A stretch of 64,000 nt of DNA from Zobellia laminariae (lineage in GTDB: Bacteria > Bacteroidota > Bacteroidia > Flavobacteriales > Flavobacteriaceae), in assembly GCF_009725995.1 (NCBI RefSeq), contig NZ_RCNS01000001.1, forward strand, positions 724,283 through 788,282, read 5' to 3'. The notes under the pieces are model-generated. The model did not search any database. It was not told where the DNA came from and saw only the letters and a list, made by a program, of their open reading frames with translations. Each line of letters begins with the position of its first letter. Position 1 is the first letter of the stretch. Shown here piece by piece: positions 1 to 8,330 of this stretch. Position numbers and translations under genes: made by a program.

Positions 1-930
1 TGATTTATGACAGTTCATACACACATTAAGTGCAGGAATACCAGAAGTTTTAGACACACGTGCAGAAGAGTGGCAATACTTACATTCTATTTTATTATCA
101 CCAGCATGGATACGGTGAGAATAATGAATTGGCTGAATTGGCTGATAGCCCTGATCAACACCAACCTGCATCATCCAACCATATGCAAAATAAGCACTAC
201 CCAATAACAAGAAAATAACAGTTACCAAAACCAAAAATTGATTTTTAGCAAAAGCTTTCCACAAAGGCAATCGTTTTGAAGACGCTTCATCTTCCAAAAC
301 AACTCCGTTTGCCTCAGCAATTCTCCTAAGAGTTTTATTCACCAAAAACAACATCCCAACTAAAAGAGCAAAGACAAGCGCAAGAGCACCTAATATAATC
401 TCATTAGATATACCTGCCGAAGCATCAGCTCCAGAAGCACCCGCAGCAGCTTCTGCACCAGCAGCGGCCGGAGCAGCTGTTTTTGGCGGAGCAGCCGTGT
501 AAGCTAAAATATTATCTATATCCTCATTTGAAAATGTCGGAAAAGGAGTCATTGCCGCCTGATTGTACTCTGCGTACACCTTTTTAGCATAAGAATCTCC
601 AGAAGCAATTAAACCTGGACTGTTTTTAATCCACTTATACAACCACTCACGATCTAAACCTTCATCGTCAGACAATCTAGTCTCTACATTAGCTAGAGCT
701 GGACCAGTCATTTTACGATTTAAAGCGTGACAAGCAGCACAGTTTTGATTAAATAGCGCTTTCCCCTTTGCAGGATCCCCCGCCGTATCACCAGCACCAG
801 CAGCCTCAGTAGCAGCTTCGTCTGCAGCACCGTCTTCTTGAGCAGATATAGAAACGGAAAATAACAGGAAAACAAATAGAGTTACACCTAAAACCTTAGA
901 AATCGAATGGCGGTACGGAACCTTTTTCAT
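1..930 (-). CDS. actA: Alternative complex III multiheme cytochrome subunit ActA (3' part outside window)
   Basis: Seen: an open minus frame enters at about 972/930 and is still open at base 1. It begins with a signal peptide ending in SISAQ, then an Ala-rich linker and a first heme motif CAACH typical of a monoheme cytochrome c domain. An Ala-rich linker, one membrane segment, and then heme motifs CKYCH and CMNCH near the window edge follow. This order (monoheme domain, TM, multiheme c3-like part with HYSHRIHAG before CKYCH) is that of Bacteroidota ActA, the periplasmic cytochrome subunit of the quinol:electron acceptor oxidoreductase called alternative complex III, which passes electrons from menaquinol to terminal oxidases. 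actB and the rest of the operon should lie beyond base 1. The start at 930 gives a clean signal peptide; an in-frame ATG at 972 is possible. A SPOR protein gene sits upstream, divergent. Confidence 0.88.
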   Translation of the reverse strand, partial: MKKVPYRHSISKVLGVTLFVFLLFSVSISAQEDGAADEAATEAAGAGDTAGDPAKGKALFNQNCAACHALNRKMTGPALANVETRLSDDEGLDREWLYKWIKNSPGLIASGDSYAKKVYAEYNQAAMTPFPTFSNEDIDNILAYTAAPPKTAAPAAAGAEAAAGASGADASAGISNEIILGALALVFALLVGMLFLVNKTLRRIAEANGVVLEDEASSKRLPLWKAFAKNQFLVLVTVIFLLLGSAYFAYGWMMQVGVDQGYQPIQPIHYSHRIHAGDNKIECKYCHSSARVSKTSGIPALNVCMNCHKS

Positions 931-1017
931 ATGAATCTTATTTCTATCGACATCTTGGCACGATAATTTCATTTTGAGAAATTCTTATATTGTTATTATC
1001 AGTGCTAAAATCGAAGG

Positions 1018-1025
1018 CAAAAATA
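1018..1025 (-). promoter_or_regulatory. Candidate -7 element of actA promoter
   Basis: The minus strand reads TATTTTTG, a perfect match to the flavobacterial -7 consensus TAnnTTTG, 46 bases before the ATG at 972 and 88 before the one at 930. No clear TTG is seen 17-20 bases upstream, so only the -7 box is supported. Confidence 0.5.
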
Positions 1026-1104
1026 AGCATTAGACTTTATTTTGAAAATGTTAACGGATCTATAATTCGCAATTTATAATTATTCTAAATAAAACGCGAC
1101 CCTA

Positions 1105-1132
1105 TTGAATACTTACGAATAAACTACTTTTA
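1105..1132 (+). promoter_or_regulatory. Candidate promoter of the SPOR protein gene
   Basis: TTG at 1105-1107, 17 bases, then TACTTTTA at 1125-1132, one mismatch from TAnnTTTG. It lies 33 bases before the ATG at 1166. Confidence 0.45.
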
Positions 1133-1165
1133 CATAAAATATTAAAACCCAATTATTTCACTACA

Positions 1166-1537
1166 ATGAAGACAATTTTTGTACTTAGTTTCACCATGGC
1201 GTCTTTAACATTTAGTTATGCCCAACAAGGCCAAATTAACATTGAACAAGACGAAAAGATCACAGATTTAATCGAAATATACAAGACTTCAAATGAAAGT
1301 TCGGATTATTATCGCATTCAAGTCGGCTTTGGTTCTTATAGCAAAGCACAGAATCTCCAGAATAATGTGGAACAGGATTTTCCTGACCTTCCTTCCAAAA
1401 TTGATTTTGATTCCCCCACATACCGAGTAAGAGTTGGGAGATTTCAGAACAAGTTAGATGCCGAAAGAAAATTTAAAGAAGTCCGGAAAAAATATCCTGA
1501 CGCCATGTTATTAAAACCAAAAAAATCGACCCGTTAA
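1166..1537 (+). CDS. Small exported SPOR-domain protein
   Basis: A 123-residue protein with an N-terminal Sec signal peptide (hydrophobic to about residue 19, ending SYA-QQ). A C-terminal SPOR domain spans about residues 48-120, with the typical start YYRIQVGFGSY, a central YRVRVGRF strand and a KKYPDAMLL end. SPOR domains bind denuded peptidoglycan glycan strands, so the protein is probably periplasmic and septum- or wall-associated. It stands divergently beside actA and convergently to infB; this position between alternative complex III and infB is, to my knowledge, common in Flavobacteriia. The stop codon lies within the loop of the following terminator hairpin. Confidence 0.85.
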   Translation: MKTIFVLSFTMASLTFSYAQQGQINIEQDEKITDLIEIYKTSNESSDYYRIQVGFGSYSKAQNLQNNVEQDFPDLPSKIDFDSPTYRVRVGRFQNKLDAERKFKEVRKKYPDAMLLKPKKSTR

Positions 1538-1551
1538 GGTCGATTTTTTTT
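1521..1551 (+). terminator. Rho-independent terminator after SPOR gene
   Basis: An 11-bp stem (1521-1531 with 1538-1548) with a 6-base loop followed by a T run. The SPOR stop codon is in the loop. The A run on the other side would let it also serve infB on the minus strand. Confidence 0.85.
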
Positions 1552-1597
1552 GCAATTTATTATTTAATAAGCTTTCAATCTTATTCTAAACCTAGGC

Positions 1598-4513
1598 TTA
1601 TTTAGATTTCAACTTCTTCTTAACTTCTACTTCTCTGAAGGTCTCTACAATATCTCCCTCCATTATCTCATTGAAGTTCTTCACCTGAAGACCACAATCA
1701 TAACCTTTAGCTACTTCCTTAACATCATCCTTGAAACGTTTCAAAGAAGATAGCTCACCAGTGTGGACAACAACACCATCTCGTATAAGACGCATTCCTG
1801 CAGAACGGTAAATCTTACCTGTTGTGACCATACAACCAGCAATTGTACCAACTTTTGATATCTTAAAGGTCTCTCTAATCTCTGCAGTACCAGTAATCTC
1901 CTCTTTAATCTCTGGAGAAAGCATTCCCTCCATAGCATCTTTAAGATCATTAATAGCATCGTAGATAATTGAGTACATTCTGATATCAATTTCCTCTTTC
2001 TCTGCTACATCTCTAGCATTACCCATTGGTCTTACATTAAACCCAATGATAATCGCATCAGACGCAGAAGCTAGTAGTACATCAGATTCGGTAATCGCAC
2101 CAACACCTTTATGTATAATATTAACTTGAATTTCCTCTGTAGATAATTTCTGGAACGAATCGGTCAATGCTTCAACAGATCCATCAACATCACCTTTCAA
2201 GATAATGTTAAGCTCTTTAAAGTCACCTAGAGCAATTCTTCTTCCAATTTCATCTAGAGTAATATGACGTTGAGTTCTAACTGACTGCTCACGTTGTAAT
2301 TGCGAACGTTTAGTAGCAATCTGCTTAGCCTCTCTTTCATCCTCAAGTACGTGAAATTTATCACCTGCCTGTGGTGCACCATCAAGACCTAAAATAGATA
2401 TCGGTGTAGCCGGACCAGCTTCTTTAACTGTGTTTCCACGCTCATCCTGCATAGCCTTAACTTTCCCACTATTGGTACCCGCTAAAACGTAATCACCAAT
2501 TTTAAGAGTTCCGCCTTGAACTAATATAGTAGAGACGTAACCACGTCCTTTATCTAAAAATGCTTCAACAACAGTACCGTTAGCTCTCTTATCTGGATTA
2601 GATTTAAGCTCTAATAGTTCTGCTTCTAGTAATACTTTTTCAAGTAATTCTTTTACACCTTCACCTGTTTTTGCTGAAATATCCTGCGATTGTATTTTAC
2701 CACCCCAGTCTTCTACCAACAAATTCATTTGTGCCAGACTATCCTTAATTTTCTCAGGATTTGCTGCCGGTCTATCAATTTTGTTTATTGCAAATACAAT
2801 TGGCACACCTGCTGCTTGCGCATGGCTAATTGCTTCTTTTGTTTGTGGCATGATTGAATCATCCGCAGCAATTACAATAACGGCAATATCTGTAACCTGA
2901 GCACCCCTTGCACGCATCGCGGTAAAAGCTTCGTGACCCGGTGTATCCAAAAATGTAATTTTCTGACCACCTTCTAGTGTAACCCCATAAGCACCAATGT
3001 GCTGTGTAATTCCACCACTTTCACCTGCAATTACATTAGCCTGTCTAACATAATCCAATAACGATGTTTTACCGTGATCTACATGTCCCATTACCGTAAC
3101 GATAGGAGCACGTGATTTTAAATCTTCTGGAGCATCTGCTTCAACTTCTATAGACTCTTCAAGGTCTGCTGTAACAAATTCAACTTCGAAACCAAACTCT
3201 TCCGCAACTATAGATAGAGTTTCAGCATCTAGACGTTGGTTCATCGTAACCATAATACCAAGAGACATACATGCCGAAATAATTTCGGTAGTAGAAACTT
3301 CCATCATGGTAGCAACTTCACCAACAGTTACAAATTCTGTAACCTTTAATACTTTGCTCTCTAATTCTTGCTGTTCAAGATCTTTTTCCGTTTGTTGACG
3401 GTGTTGATCTCTTTTATCTCTTCTGTATTTGGCTCCTTTACCTTTTTTAGATTTACCCTGTAATTTCTCTAAGGTCTCTCTAATCTGTTTTTGTACATCT
3501 ACTTCCGTAGGCTCTACCTTAGGAGCTCCAAAACGTGAATTTCCTCCACCTGGACTTTTCCTAGCTGCCGGACCAGTACCACGAAGTCTTGGTGCATTAG
3601 GCTTGGCATTACTTCCTGGGCTACTTACTATACGTCTTCTTCTCTTCTTACGATCAGCATTAGAATCAGAACCTGCTTTAGCATCTTCTTTCTTCTTCTT
3701 AGGCTTATTGAATTGGGAAAGGTCAATTTTAGCCGTAATCTTAGGACCGGTAAGCTTTTTGTATTTGGTAGTTAAGACGCCATCATCCTTCTTCTCCTCA
3801 GAAGCTTCTTCCGTTGACCCTTCTGCTACAGGAGCAGGAGCTTCAGCTTTAACCTCCTCTACTTTCTTTGCCTCAGGAGCTTTGGCCTTTTCCTGAACGG
3901 GAGCTGGCTTAGCTTTTGGCTTCTTAACAGCATCAAGATCAATTTTTGCAATGACCTTAGGCTTTTCAACTATATTTTTTGCAGGCTTCTCTTCAACAAC
4001 TGGCTGTTTCTCTTCTACCTTCTTTGGTTGCTCTACCTCTTTTGGCTTTTCAACCTCGGCGACAACCTCTTTTTCTATCTTTTCTACTTCTTCTACTTTT
4101 TCCTCAACTGGATCAGGAGTAGCAGCAACTTTAGGCTTCTTATCAGCATCAAGATCAATCTTGCCGACTGTCTTAGGGCCTTGAAGTTCAACTTTGCCTA
4201 CCAGAGTTTTCTCTGCCTCAGCAGCACGTTTTTCTCTAGCCGTACGTCTGTCTTCTTGCTCTTGCTCTAACTGCAATCGCAAAGCCTCTTTTTCCTTACG
4301 CTTTTCTTCACCTACTTCTTTAGAGGCGACTTTCTTGCTCTTATCGGTCTGAAATTCTCCTTGAAGTACTTCGTAAACCTTATCGGAAATCTTTGTAGTA
4401 GGTCGCGCATCGATATCATGCCCCTTTGAGGCAAGAAAATCAACCGCCCTATCCAAAGAAATATTAAACTCTTTGAGGACCTTATTAAGCCTAATTTTTG
4501 CAATGTCTGCCAT
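1598..4513 (-). CDS. infB: Translation initiation factor IF-2
   Basis: A 971-residue IF-2. The GTPase that places initiator tRNA on the 30S subunit and promotes subunit joining. Seen: an N-terminal IF2N domain, then a long low-complexity Lys/Glu/Pro/Ala linker (about residues 60-370) with repeated KIDLDA/KIDLS units. A second IF2N segment and the G domain follow, with G1 GHVDHGKT (about residue 476), G3 DTPGHEAF and G4 NKID, then domains II, III and C2. The length is usual for Bacteroidota, which carry long linkers. It is last in the rimP-nusA-infB operon, 121 bases after nusA, with an AGGAGAAAG sequence just ahead of its ATG, an unusually good Shine-Dalgarno for this phylum. Confidence 0.97.
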   Translation of the reverse strand: MADIAKIRLNKVLKEFNISLDRAVDFLASKGHDIDARPTTKISDKVYEVLQGEFQTDKSKKVASKEVGEEKRKEKEALRLQLEQEQEDRRTAREKRAAEAEKTLVGKVELQGPKTVGKIDLDADKKPKVAATPDPVEEKVEEVEKIEKEVVAEVEKPKEVEQPKKVEEKQPVVEEKPAKNIVEKPKVIAKIDLDAVKKPKAKPAPVQEKAKAPEAKKVEEVKAEAPAPVAEGSTEEASEEKKDDGVLTTKYKKLTGPKITAKIDLSQFNKPKKKKEDAKAGSDSNADRKKRRRRIVSSPGSNAKPNAPRLRGTGPAARKSPGGGNSRFGAPKVEPTEVDVQKQIRETLEKLQGKSKKGKGAKYRRDKRDQHRQQTEKDLEQQELESKVLKVTEFVTVGEVATMMEVSTTEIISACMSLGIMVTMNQRLDAETLSIVAEEFGFEVEFVTADLEESIEVEADAPEDLKSRAPIVTVMGHVDHGKTSLLDYVRQANVIAGESGGITQHIGAYGVTLEGGQKITFLDTPGHEAFTAMRARGAQVTDIAVIVIAADDSIMPQTKEAISHAQAAGVPIVFAINKIDRPAANPEKIKDSLAQMNLLVEDWGGKIQSQDISAKTGEGVKELLEKVLLEAELLELKSNPDKRANGTVVEAFLDKGRGYVSTILVQGGTLKIGDYVLAGTNSGKVKAMQDERGNTVKEAGPATPISILGLDGAPQAGDKFHVLEDEREAKQIATKRSQLQREQSVRTQRHITLDEIGRRIALGDFKELNIILKGDVDGSVEALTDSFQKLSTEEIQVNIIHKGVGAITESDVLLASASDAIIIGFNVRPMGNARDVAEKEEIDIRMYSIIYDAINDLKDAMEGMLSPEIKEEITGTAEIRETFKISKVGTIAGCMVTTGKIYRSAGMRLIRDGVVVHTGELSSLKRFKDDVKEVAKGYDCGLQVKNFNEIMEGDIVETFREVEVKKKLKSK

Positions 4514-4634
4514 AAATACTTTCTCCTAATTCTCTTTAATCCTTGCTAATATACAGAACTCCAATGCGGTTTCACAATCCAACACATTAGCAGAATTTTC
4601 CGCTAAAGTATTAAAACCCATGACGAGTTCATAG

Positions 4635-5867
4635 CTAATCTTCTAATTCTTCTTTCAGAATACGCACAACTTCTGAAATAGTTTCCTCTTCCAAGTCGGT
4701 ACGTTTTACTAAATCAGCTACATCTTGCTCTAAAATACTACGAGCTGTATCTAATCCTATTTTCTTGAATTCTTCAATAATCCAAGCATCAATTTCATCT
4801 CTAAACTCTGTCAACTCTACATCTTCCTCAACACCTTCTCTAAACACATCTATCTCATAACCAGTTAACTGACCAGCTAATCTAATATTGTGCCCACCAC
4901 GACCAATAGCTTTAGAAACTTCTTCTGGTCTTAGGTAAACTTGCGCCGTCATCTTCTCGTCATTCAACTTCACAGAAGATACTCTTGCAGGACTCAACGC
5001 CCTAGTTACCATTAACTGTGGATTGGCCGTCCAATTGATAACATCAATATTTTCATTACCCAACTCACGAACTATACCGTGAATTCTAGAACCTTTCATA
5101 CCTACACAGGCACCTACCGGATCAATACGGTCATCATATGAATCAACAGCAACTTTTGCTTTTTCTCCTGGTATACGCACAACCTTTTTAACTGTAATAA
5201 GACCATCGTAAACTTCTGGAATTTCTTGAAAAAACAATTGTTCCAAAAATTTAGGGGAGCTCCTAGACATAATAATCGTTGGTTTGCTACCCTTTAACTC
5301 TACACTCTCTATTACACCACGAACATTATCTCCTTTTCTAAAGAAGTCAGATGGTATCTGTCTATCTTTTGGTAAAATAATCTCATTGCCTTCATCATCT
5401 AGCAAAATAATTGCTTTATGACGAATATGATGCACCTCTGCAGTATAAATCTCACCTTCAAGCTCCTTAAAGTGCTTGTAAATGGTTGTATTGTCGTGCT
5501 CGTGAATTTTTGAAATCAAGTTTTGACGAAGTGCCAAAATAGCTCTTCTTCCCAAATCTATAAGCTTCACTTCTTCAGAAACATCTTCACCAACTTCAAA
5601 ATCCGGCTCAATTTTACGTGCTTCCGTAAGCGATATCTCTTCGTTTGGTTCTTCTACCTCACCATCTTCTACAACTATACGGTTTCTCCAAATCTCTAAA
5701 TCACCTTTATCAGGGTTGATAATGATGTCAAAATTGTCATCAGAACCAAATTTCTTCTTAAGAGCACTTCGGAAAACATCTTCCAAAATGGCCATTAAGG
5801 TTACTCTATCTATGTATTTGTCGTCTTTAAATTCCGAAAAAGACTCAATCAGTGCAATATTTTCCAT
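4635..5867 (-). CDS. nusA: Transcription termination/antitermination factor NusA
   Basis: A 410-residue NusA. It binds RNA polymerase and nascent RNA and modulates pausing, termination and antitermination. Seen: the N-terminal RNAP-binding domain (from MENIALIESFSEFK, with an acidic insertion near residues 68-80), an S1 domain (about 135-200), and two KH domains (about 210-345) containing GACVGMKGSRI and AIGRGGHNI. The short C-terminal region after the KH domains is followed by no AR repeats, so it lacks the long proteobacterial tail, as usual in Bacteroidota. It lies 16 bases after rimP and ahead of infB. Confidence 0.96.
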   Translation of the reverse strand: MENIALIESFSEFKDDKYIDRVTLMAILEDVFRSALKKKFGSDDNFDIIINPDKGDLEIWRNRIVVEDGEVEEPNEEISLTEARKIEPDFEVGEDVSEEVKLIDLGRRAILALRQNLISKIHEHDNTTIYKHFKELEGEIYTAEVHHIRHKAIILLDDEGNEIILPKDRQIPSDFFRKGDNVRGVIESVELKGSKPTIIMSRSSPKFLEQLFFQEIPEVYDGLITVKKVVRIPGEKAKVAVDSYDDRIDPVGACVGMKGSRIHGIVRELGNENIDVINWTANPQLMVTRALSPARVSSVKLNDEKMTAQVYLRPEEVSKAIGRGGHNIRLAGQLTGYEIDVFREGVEEDVELTEFRDEIDAWIIEEFKKIGLDTARSILEQDVADLVKRTDLEEETISEVVRILKEELED

Positions 5868-5883
5868 TATGCTACTATTACCT

Positions 5884-6345
5884 TTAAAATTTTAAAATGA
5901 CTTTTGCTTCTTTAATATCAGAAAAATTGATTTGTTCTTTTTTCTGAACTGTAACTTTCCCTTTTCCTGTGGGTTTGGGTTCCCGTGCTTTCCATTCCAG
6001 CACAATACCTTCATCGTTAGTTCCGGTTAAATTTCCCTCAAACTCACCTCCTTGTGTTCTCACTGCAAGCTTTCGACCAATATTTTTTACATACTGCCTA
6101 GGCATTACTAGCGGGGATGCCGCTCCTGAAGAAGTAACCTCTAACGAAAAATCATACTCCTCACTATCTAATTCATTCTCAATTGCGCGACTAATCCTCA
6201 CACAATCCTGTACTGTTACCCCTTCATCACCATCCAAAACCACTCTTATGGTATTGTCGGCTAATATCGAAAAATCGATTAAAAACAACGAGCCATCTTC
6301 TTCTAGGGCATCATTTAAAAGGGCTTCAACCTTACTCTTCAACAT
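5884..6345 (-). CDS. rimP: Ribosome maturation factor RimP
   Basis: A 153-residue RimP, a 30S subunit assembly factor. The N-terminal domain contains the DCVRISRAIENELD stretch and the ending EVTSSGAASPL, equivalent to the family's VSSPGxxRPL motif. A C-terminal SH3-like domain (about residues 88-153) ends in SDIKEAKVILKF. First gene of the rimP-nusA-infB operon, directly behind a consensus flavobacterial promoter. Confidence 0.94.
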   Translation of the reverse strand: MLKSKVEALLNDALEEDGSLFLIDFSILADNTIRVVLDGDEGVTVQDCVRISRAIENELDSEEYDFSLEVTSSGAASPLVMPRQYVKNIGRKLAVRTQGGEFEGNLTGTNDEGIVLEWKAREPKPTGKGKVTVQKKEQINFSDIKEAKVILKF

Positions 6346-6413
6346 AACATTTAGAAATAAAAAAGAGGACTAAATTGTCCCCTCATGAATACTTTTATAT
6401 CCTTTCAGTCCTG

Positions 6414-6442
6414 CAAATATACAATTTTTTTGTTTCCCGCAA
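6414..6442 (-). promoter_or_regulatory. Promoter of rimP-nusA-infB operon
   Basis: On the minus strand TTG (6442-6440), 18 bases, then TATATTTG (6421-6414), a full match to the flavobacterial -33/-7 pattern. It lies about 69 bases before the rimP ATG. Confidence 0.75.
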
Positions 6443-6536
6443 TATCCGATTCACCTAAAGAGTTCTATATCATATCAATTCATATTAAATTAACTATTTA
6501 ATAGTACTTTTAAATACCTCAATCAAACCAACAACT

Positions 6537-7910
6537 ATGGAAATACTCTCATCTTACAATATGATTATTGGCGCTTCTGCCATAGTTATTATCTCGTTTT
6601 GGTTCAACGGCATCTCAAAAAAGACCAATATCCCATCTGTACTTATGCTTATTGTTTTAGGCGTTGCCCTACAATTTGGCCTTAAATATGTACTGGGTAC
6701 CGAAATTGATTTCGAAAAAAATCTTCGTGGTACTTTAGAGATAATAGGTACAGTTGGATTAATAATGATTGTACTTGAAGCTGCTCTAGAGCTTGAGCTA
6801 AAACGCGAAAAACTAGTACCCATTCTTAAATCTATGGCTATTGCCCTCATTGGGCTCGTTGCCTCTGCGTGGGTAGCCGCCCTTGTGCTTTATCAGTTTA
6901 TTGACGGCATGACCATGCAGTCCGCATGGCTATACGCCACTCCCCTTTCCATATTATCGAGCGCTATAATCATACCAAGCGTAAGCGGCCTAAAGGAAGA
7001 AAAGAAGGAATTCCATATTTACGAAAGCACCTTTTCGGACATCATGGGCATTATGATGTTCTACTTCCTTACTGGAGGCCTAGACCCAGAAACTGACTCT
7101 GGACCCGTTGCTTTTGCAGGAAACATTGTCCTAACCATAGTTATTGCCATAATCGCCAGTTACGCGCTTGTTCTAATTTTCCAGAAAATTAAAAGTCAGG
7201 CCAAACAATTTTTATTAATAGCCGTACTACTTCTTTTATACGCAATCGGGAAAAAGATGCACCTCTCCTCACTTATTATAATTTTAATATTCGGTTTGGT
7301 AATTGCGAACGTAAAACTGTTCTTTCCCGGCAAGACCGCTATTTTCCTTGAAAAGGAAAAAATGCAACAAGTTTTTCACGAACTACACATCATCACCCTA
7401 GAAACAGCTTTTGTTGTCCGTACTTTTTTCTTCGTAATCTTTGGGGTTACCATTGTACTCGCTTCACTTATGAGCCTTAATGTTGCTATGGTCAGCATTC
7501 TAATCATTGCATCTATTTACGTTATTCGCTTCCTTATTTTACGGATTTTCATTGGAAAAGATATTCTACCGCAAGCCTTTATAGCCCCAAGAGGTTTGAT
7601 TACCATACTATTGTTCTACGCTATTCCCGCAGAAGCCGAAATTGCAGGCTTTGAATCTGGAATCCTATTGTTTGTTATTATTGCCACTAGTTTGATTATG
7701 ACCTGGGCCATGATACGGGACAAAAAGAAAATGGGAACGATGCTAGATGAGATTGATGAAGAAATTTTAGCCCGTAATGAGGCTGAAGACCAGCTTAACG
7801 AACATAACTCCGAAACTCTAGAAACAGAAACAAACGAAGAAGTCACAAAAAACGAAGAAGACGCTTCCGGAGAGATAGAAGACACAGGCTTAGACCACAG
7901 GCCTATCTAG
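6537..7910 (+). CDS. Cation:proton antiporter (CPA family)
   Basis: A 457-residue integral membrane protein with about 12 hydrophobic segments up to about residue 395, then a cytoplasmic acidic tail rich in Glu/Asn/Thr to the end. The layout (GISKKTNIPSVLMLIVLG at the start, LSSAIIIPS in the middle and IAPRGLITILLFYAIP near the end) matches sodium/proton antiporters of the monovalent cation:proton antiporter superfamily. It would exchange Na+ or K+ for H+ at the inner membrane for pH and salt balance. Ion specificity cannot be read from sequence. It stands alone, divergent from rimP and followed by a terminator. Confidence 0.8.
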   Translation: MEILSSYNMIIGASAIVIISFWFNGISKKTNIPSVLMLIVLGVALQFGLKYVLGTEIDFEKNLRGTLEIIGTVGLIMIVLEAALELELKREKLVPILKSMAIALIGLVASAWVAALVLYQFIDGMTMQSAWLYATPLSILSSAIIIPSVSGLKEEKKEFHIYESTFSDIMGIMMFYFLTGGLDPETDSGPVAFAGNIVLTIVIAIIASYALVLIFQKIKSQAKQFLLIAVLLLLYAIGKKMHLSSLIIILIFGLVIANVKLFFPGKTAIFLEKEKMQQVFHELHIITLETAFVVRTFFFVIFGVTIVLASLMSLNVAMVSILIIASIYVIRFLILRIFIGKDILPQAFIAPRGLITILLFYAIPAEAEIAGFESGILLFVIIATSLIMTWAMIRDKKKMGTMLDEIDEEILARNEAEDQLNEHNSETLETETNEEVTKNEEDASGEIEDTGLDHRPI

Positions 7911-7920
7911 GGTAAAAATA

Positions 7921-7956
7921 AAAAACCCGATACTTTGCAGTATCGAGTTTTTAAAT
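7921..7956. terminator. Bidirectional terminator between antiporter and tRNA-Gln
   Basis: A 14-bp stem (7921-7934 with 7939-7952, one mismatch) with TTGC loop, flanked by A on one side and T on the other. It can end the antiporter mRNA on plus and the tRNA-Gln transcript on minus. Confidence 0.8.
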
Positions 7957-7961
7957 TTCTG

Positions 7962-8033
7962 TTGGCCTACTAGGACTCGAACCTAGAACGACTGTACCAA
8001 AAACAGCTGTGTTGCCAATTACACCATAGGCCA
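7962..8033 (-). tRNA. tRNA-Gln (anticodon UUG)
   Basis: The minus strand folds into a 72-base cloverleaf. A 7-bp acceptor TGGCCTA/TAGGCCA, a D arm GTGT-ACAC, an anticodon stem GCTGT/ACAGT with loop TTTTGGT (anticodon TTG), and a T arm with GGTTCGAGTCC. CCA is not encoded. It has its own upstream promoter. Confidence 0.95.
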
Positions 8034-8075
8034 TTACCGTAAATATCGCTGAAACAAGTTCAGCATTTGAGCGTG

Positions 8076-8105
8076 CAAATTTAAAACAAAGTTTCGTTTA
8101 CACAA
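8076..8105 (-). promoter_or_regulatory. Promoter of tRNA-Gln
   Basis: Minus strand TTG (8105-8103), 19 bases, TAAATTTG (8083-8076); a perfect -7 match, 42 bases before the tRNA 5' end. The rest of the 8034-8330 gap shows no open frame or convincing signal for the next plus-strand gene. Confidence 0.65.
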
Positions 8106-8330
8106 ACATTTTTTACAACAAAAATTTAAAATCTCCACAACCCACAGATTTTCAGCATTATAAAACTCATAAAAAAATTCATTTCTATCGCACAAGACCT
8201 GCTAACAAGGCAGTAACTGCATGCAAAGCTATATTCGTCTTACAAAGAGCTTGTTAAAGGTTTATCAAAAATGACCATCCATATCTATATAAATTAGTAA
8301 ATTCGCCGCATTGGTAAAACCTCATAGTAC

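Noticed and set aside
7..207. Plus-strand ORF of 66 codons
   Set aside because: It lies opposite the actA reading frame, which has heme motifs and a signal peptide; it has no features of its own.
3429..3896. 155-codon plus-strand ORF opposite infB
   Set aside because: It is the mirror of the Lys/Ala/Glu-rich IF-2 linker, hence its Ser/Leu/Pro-rich composition; a shadow.
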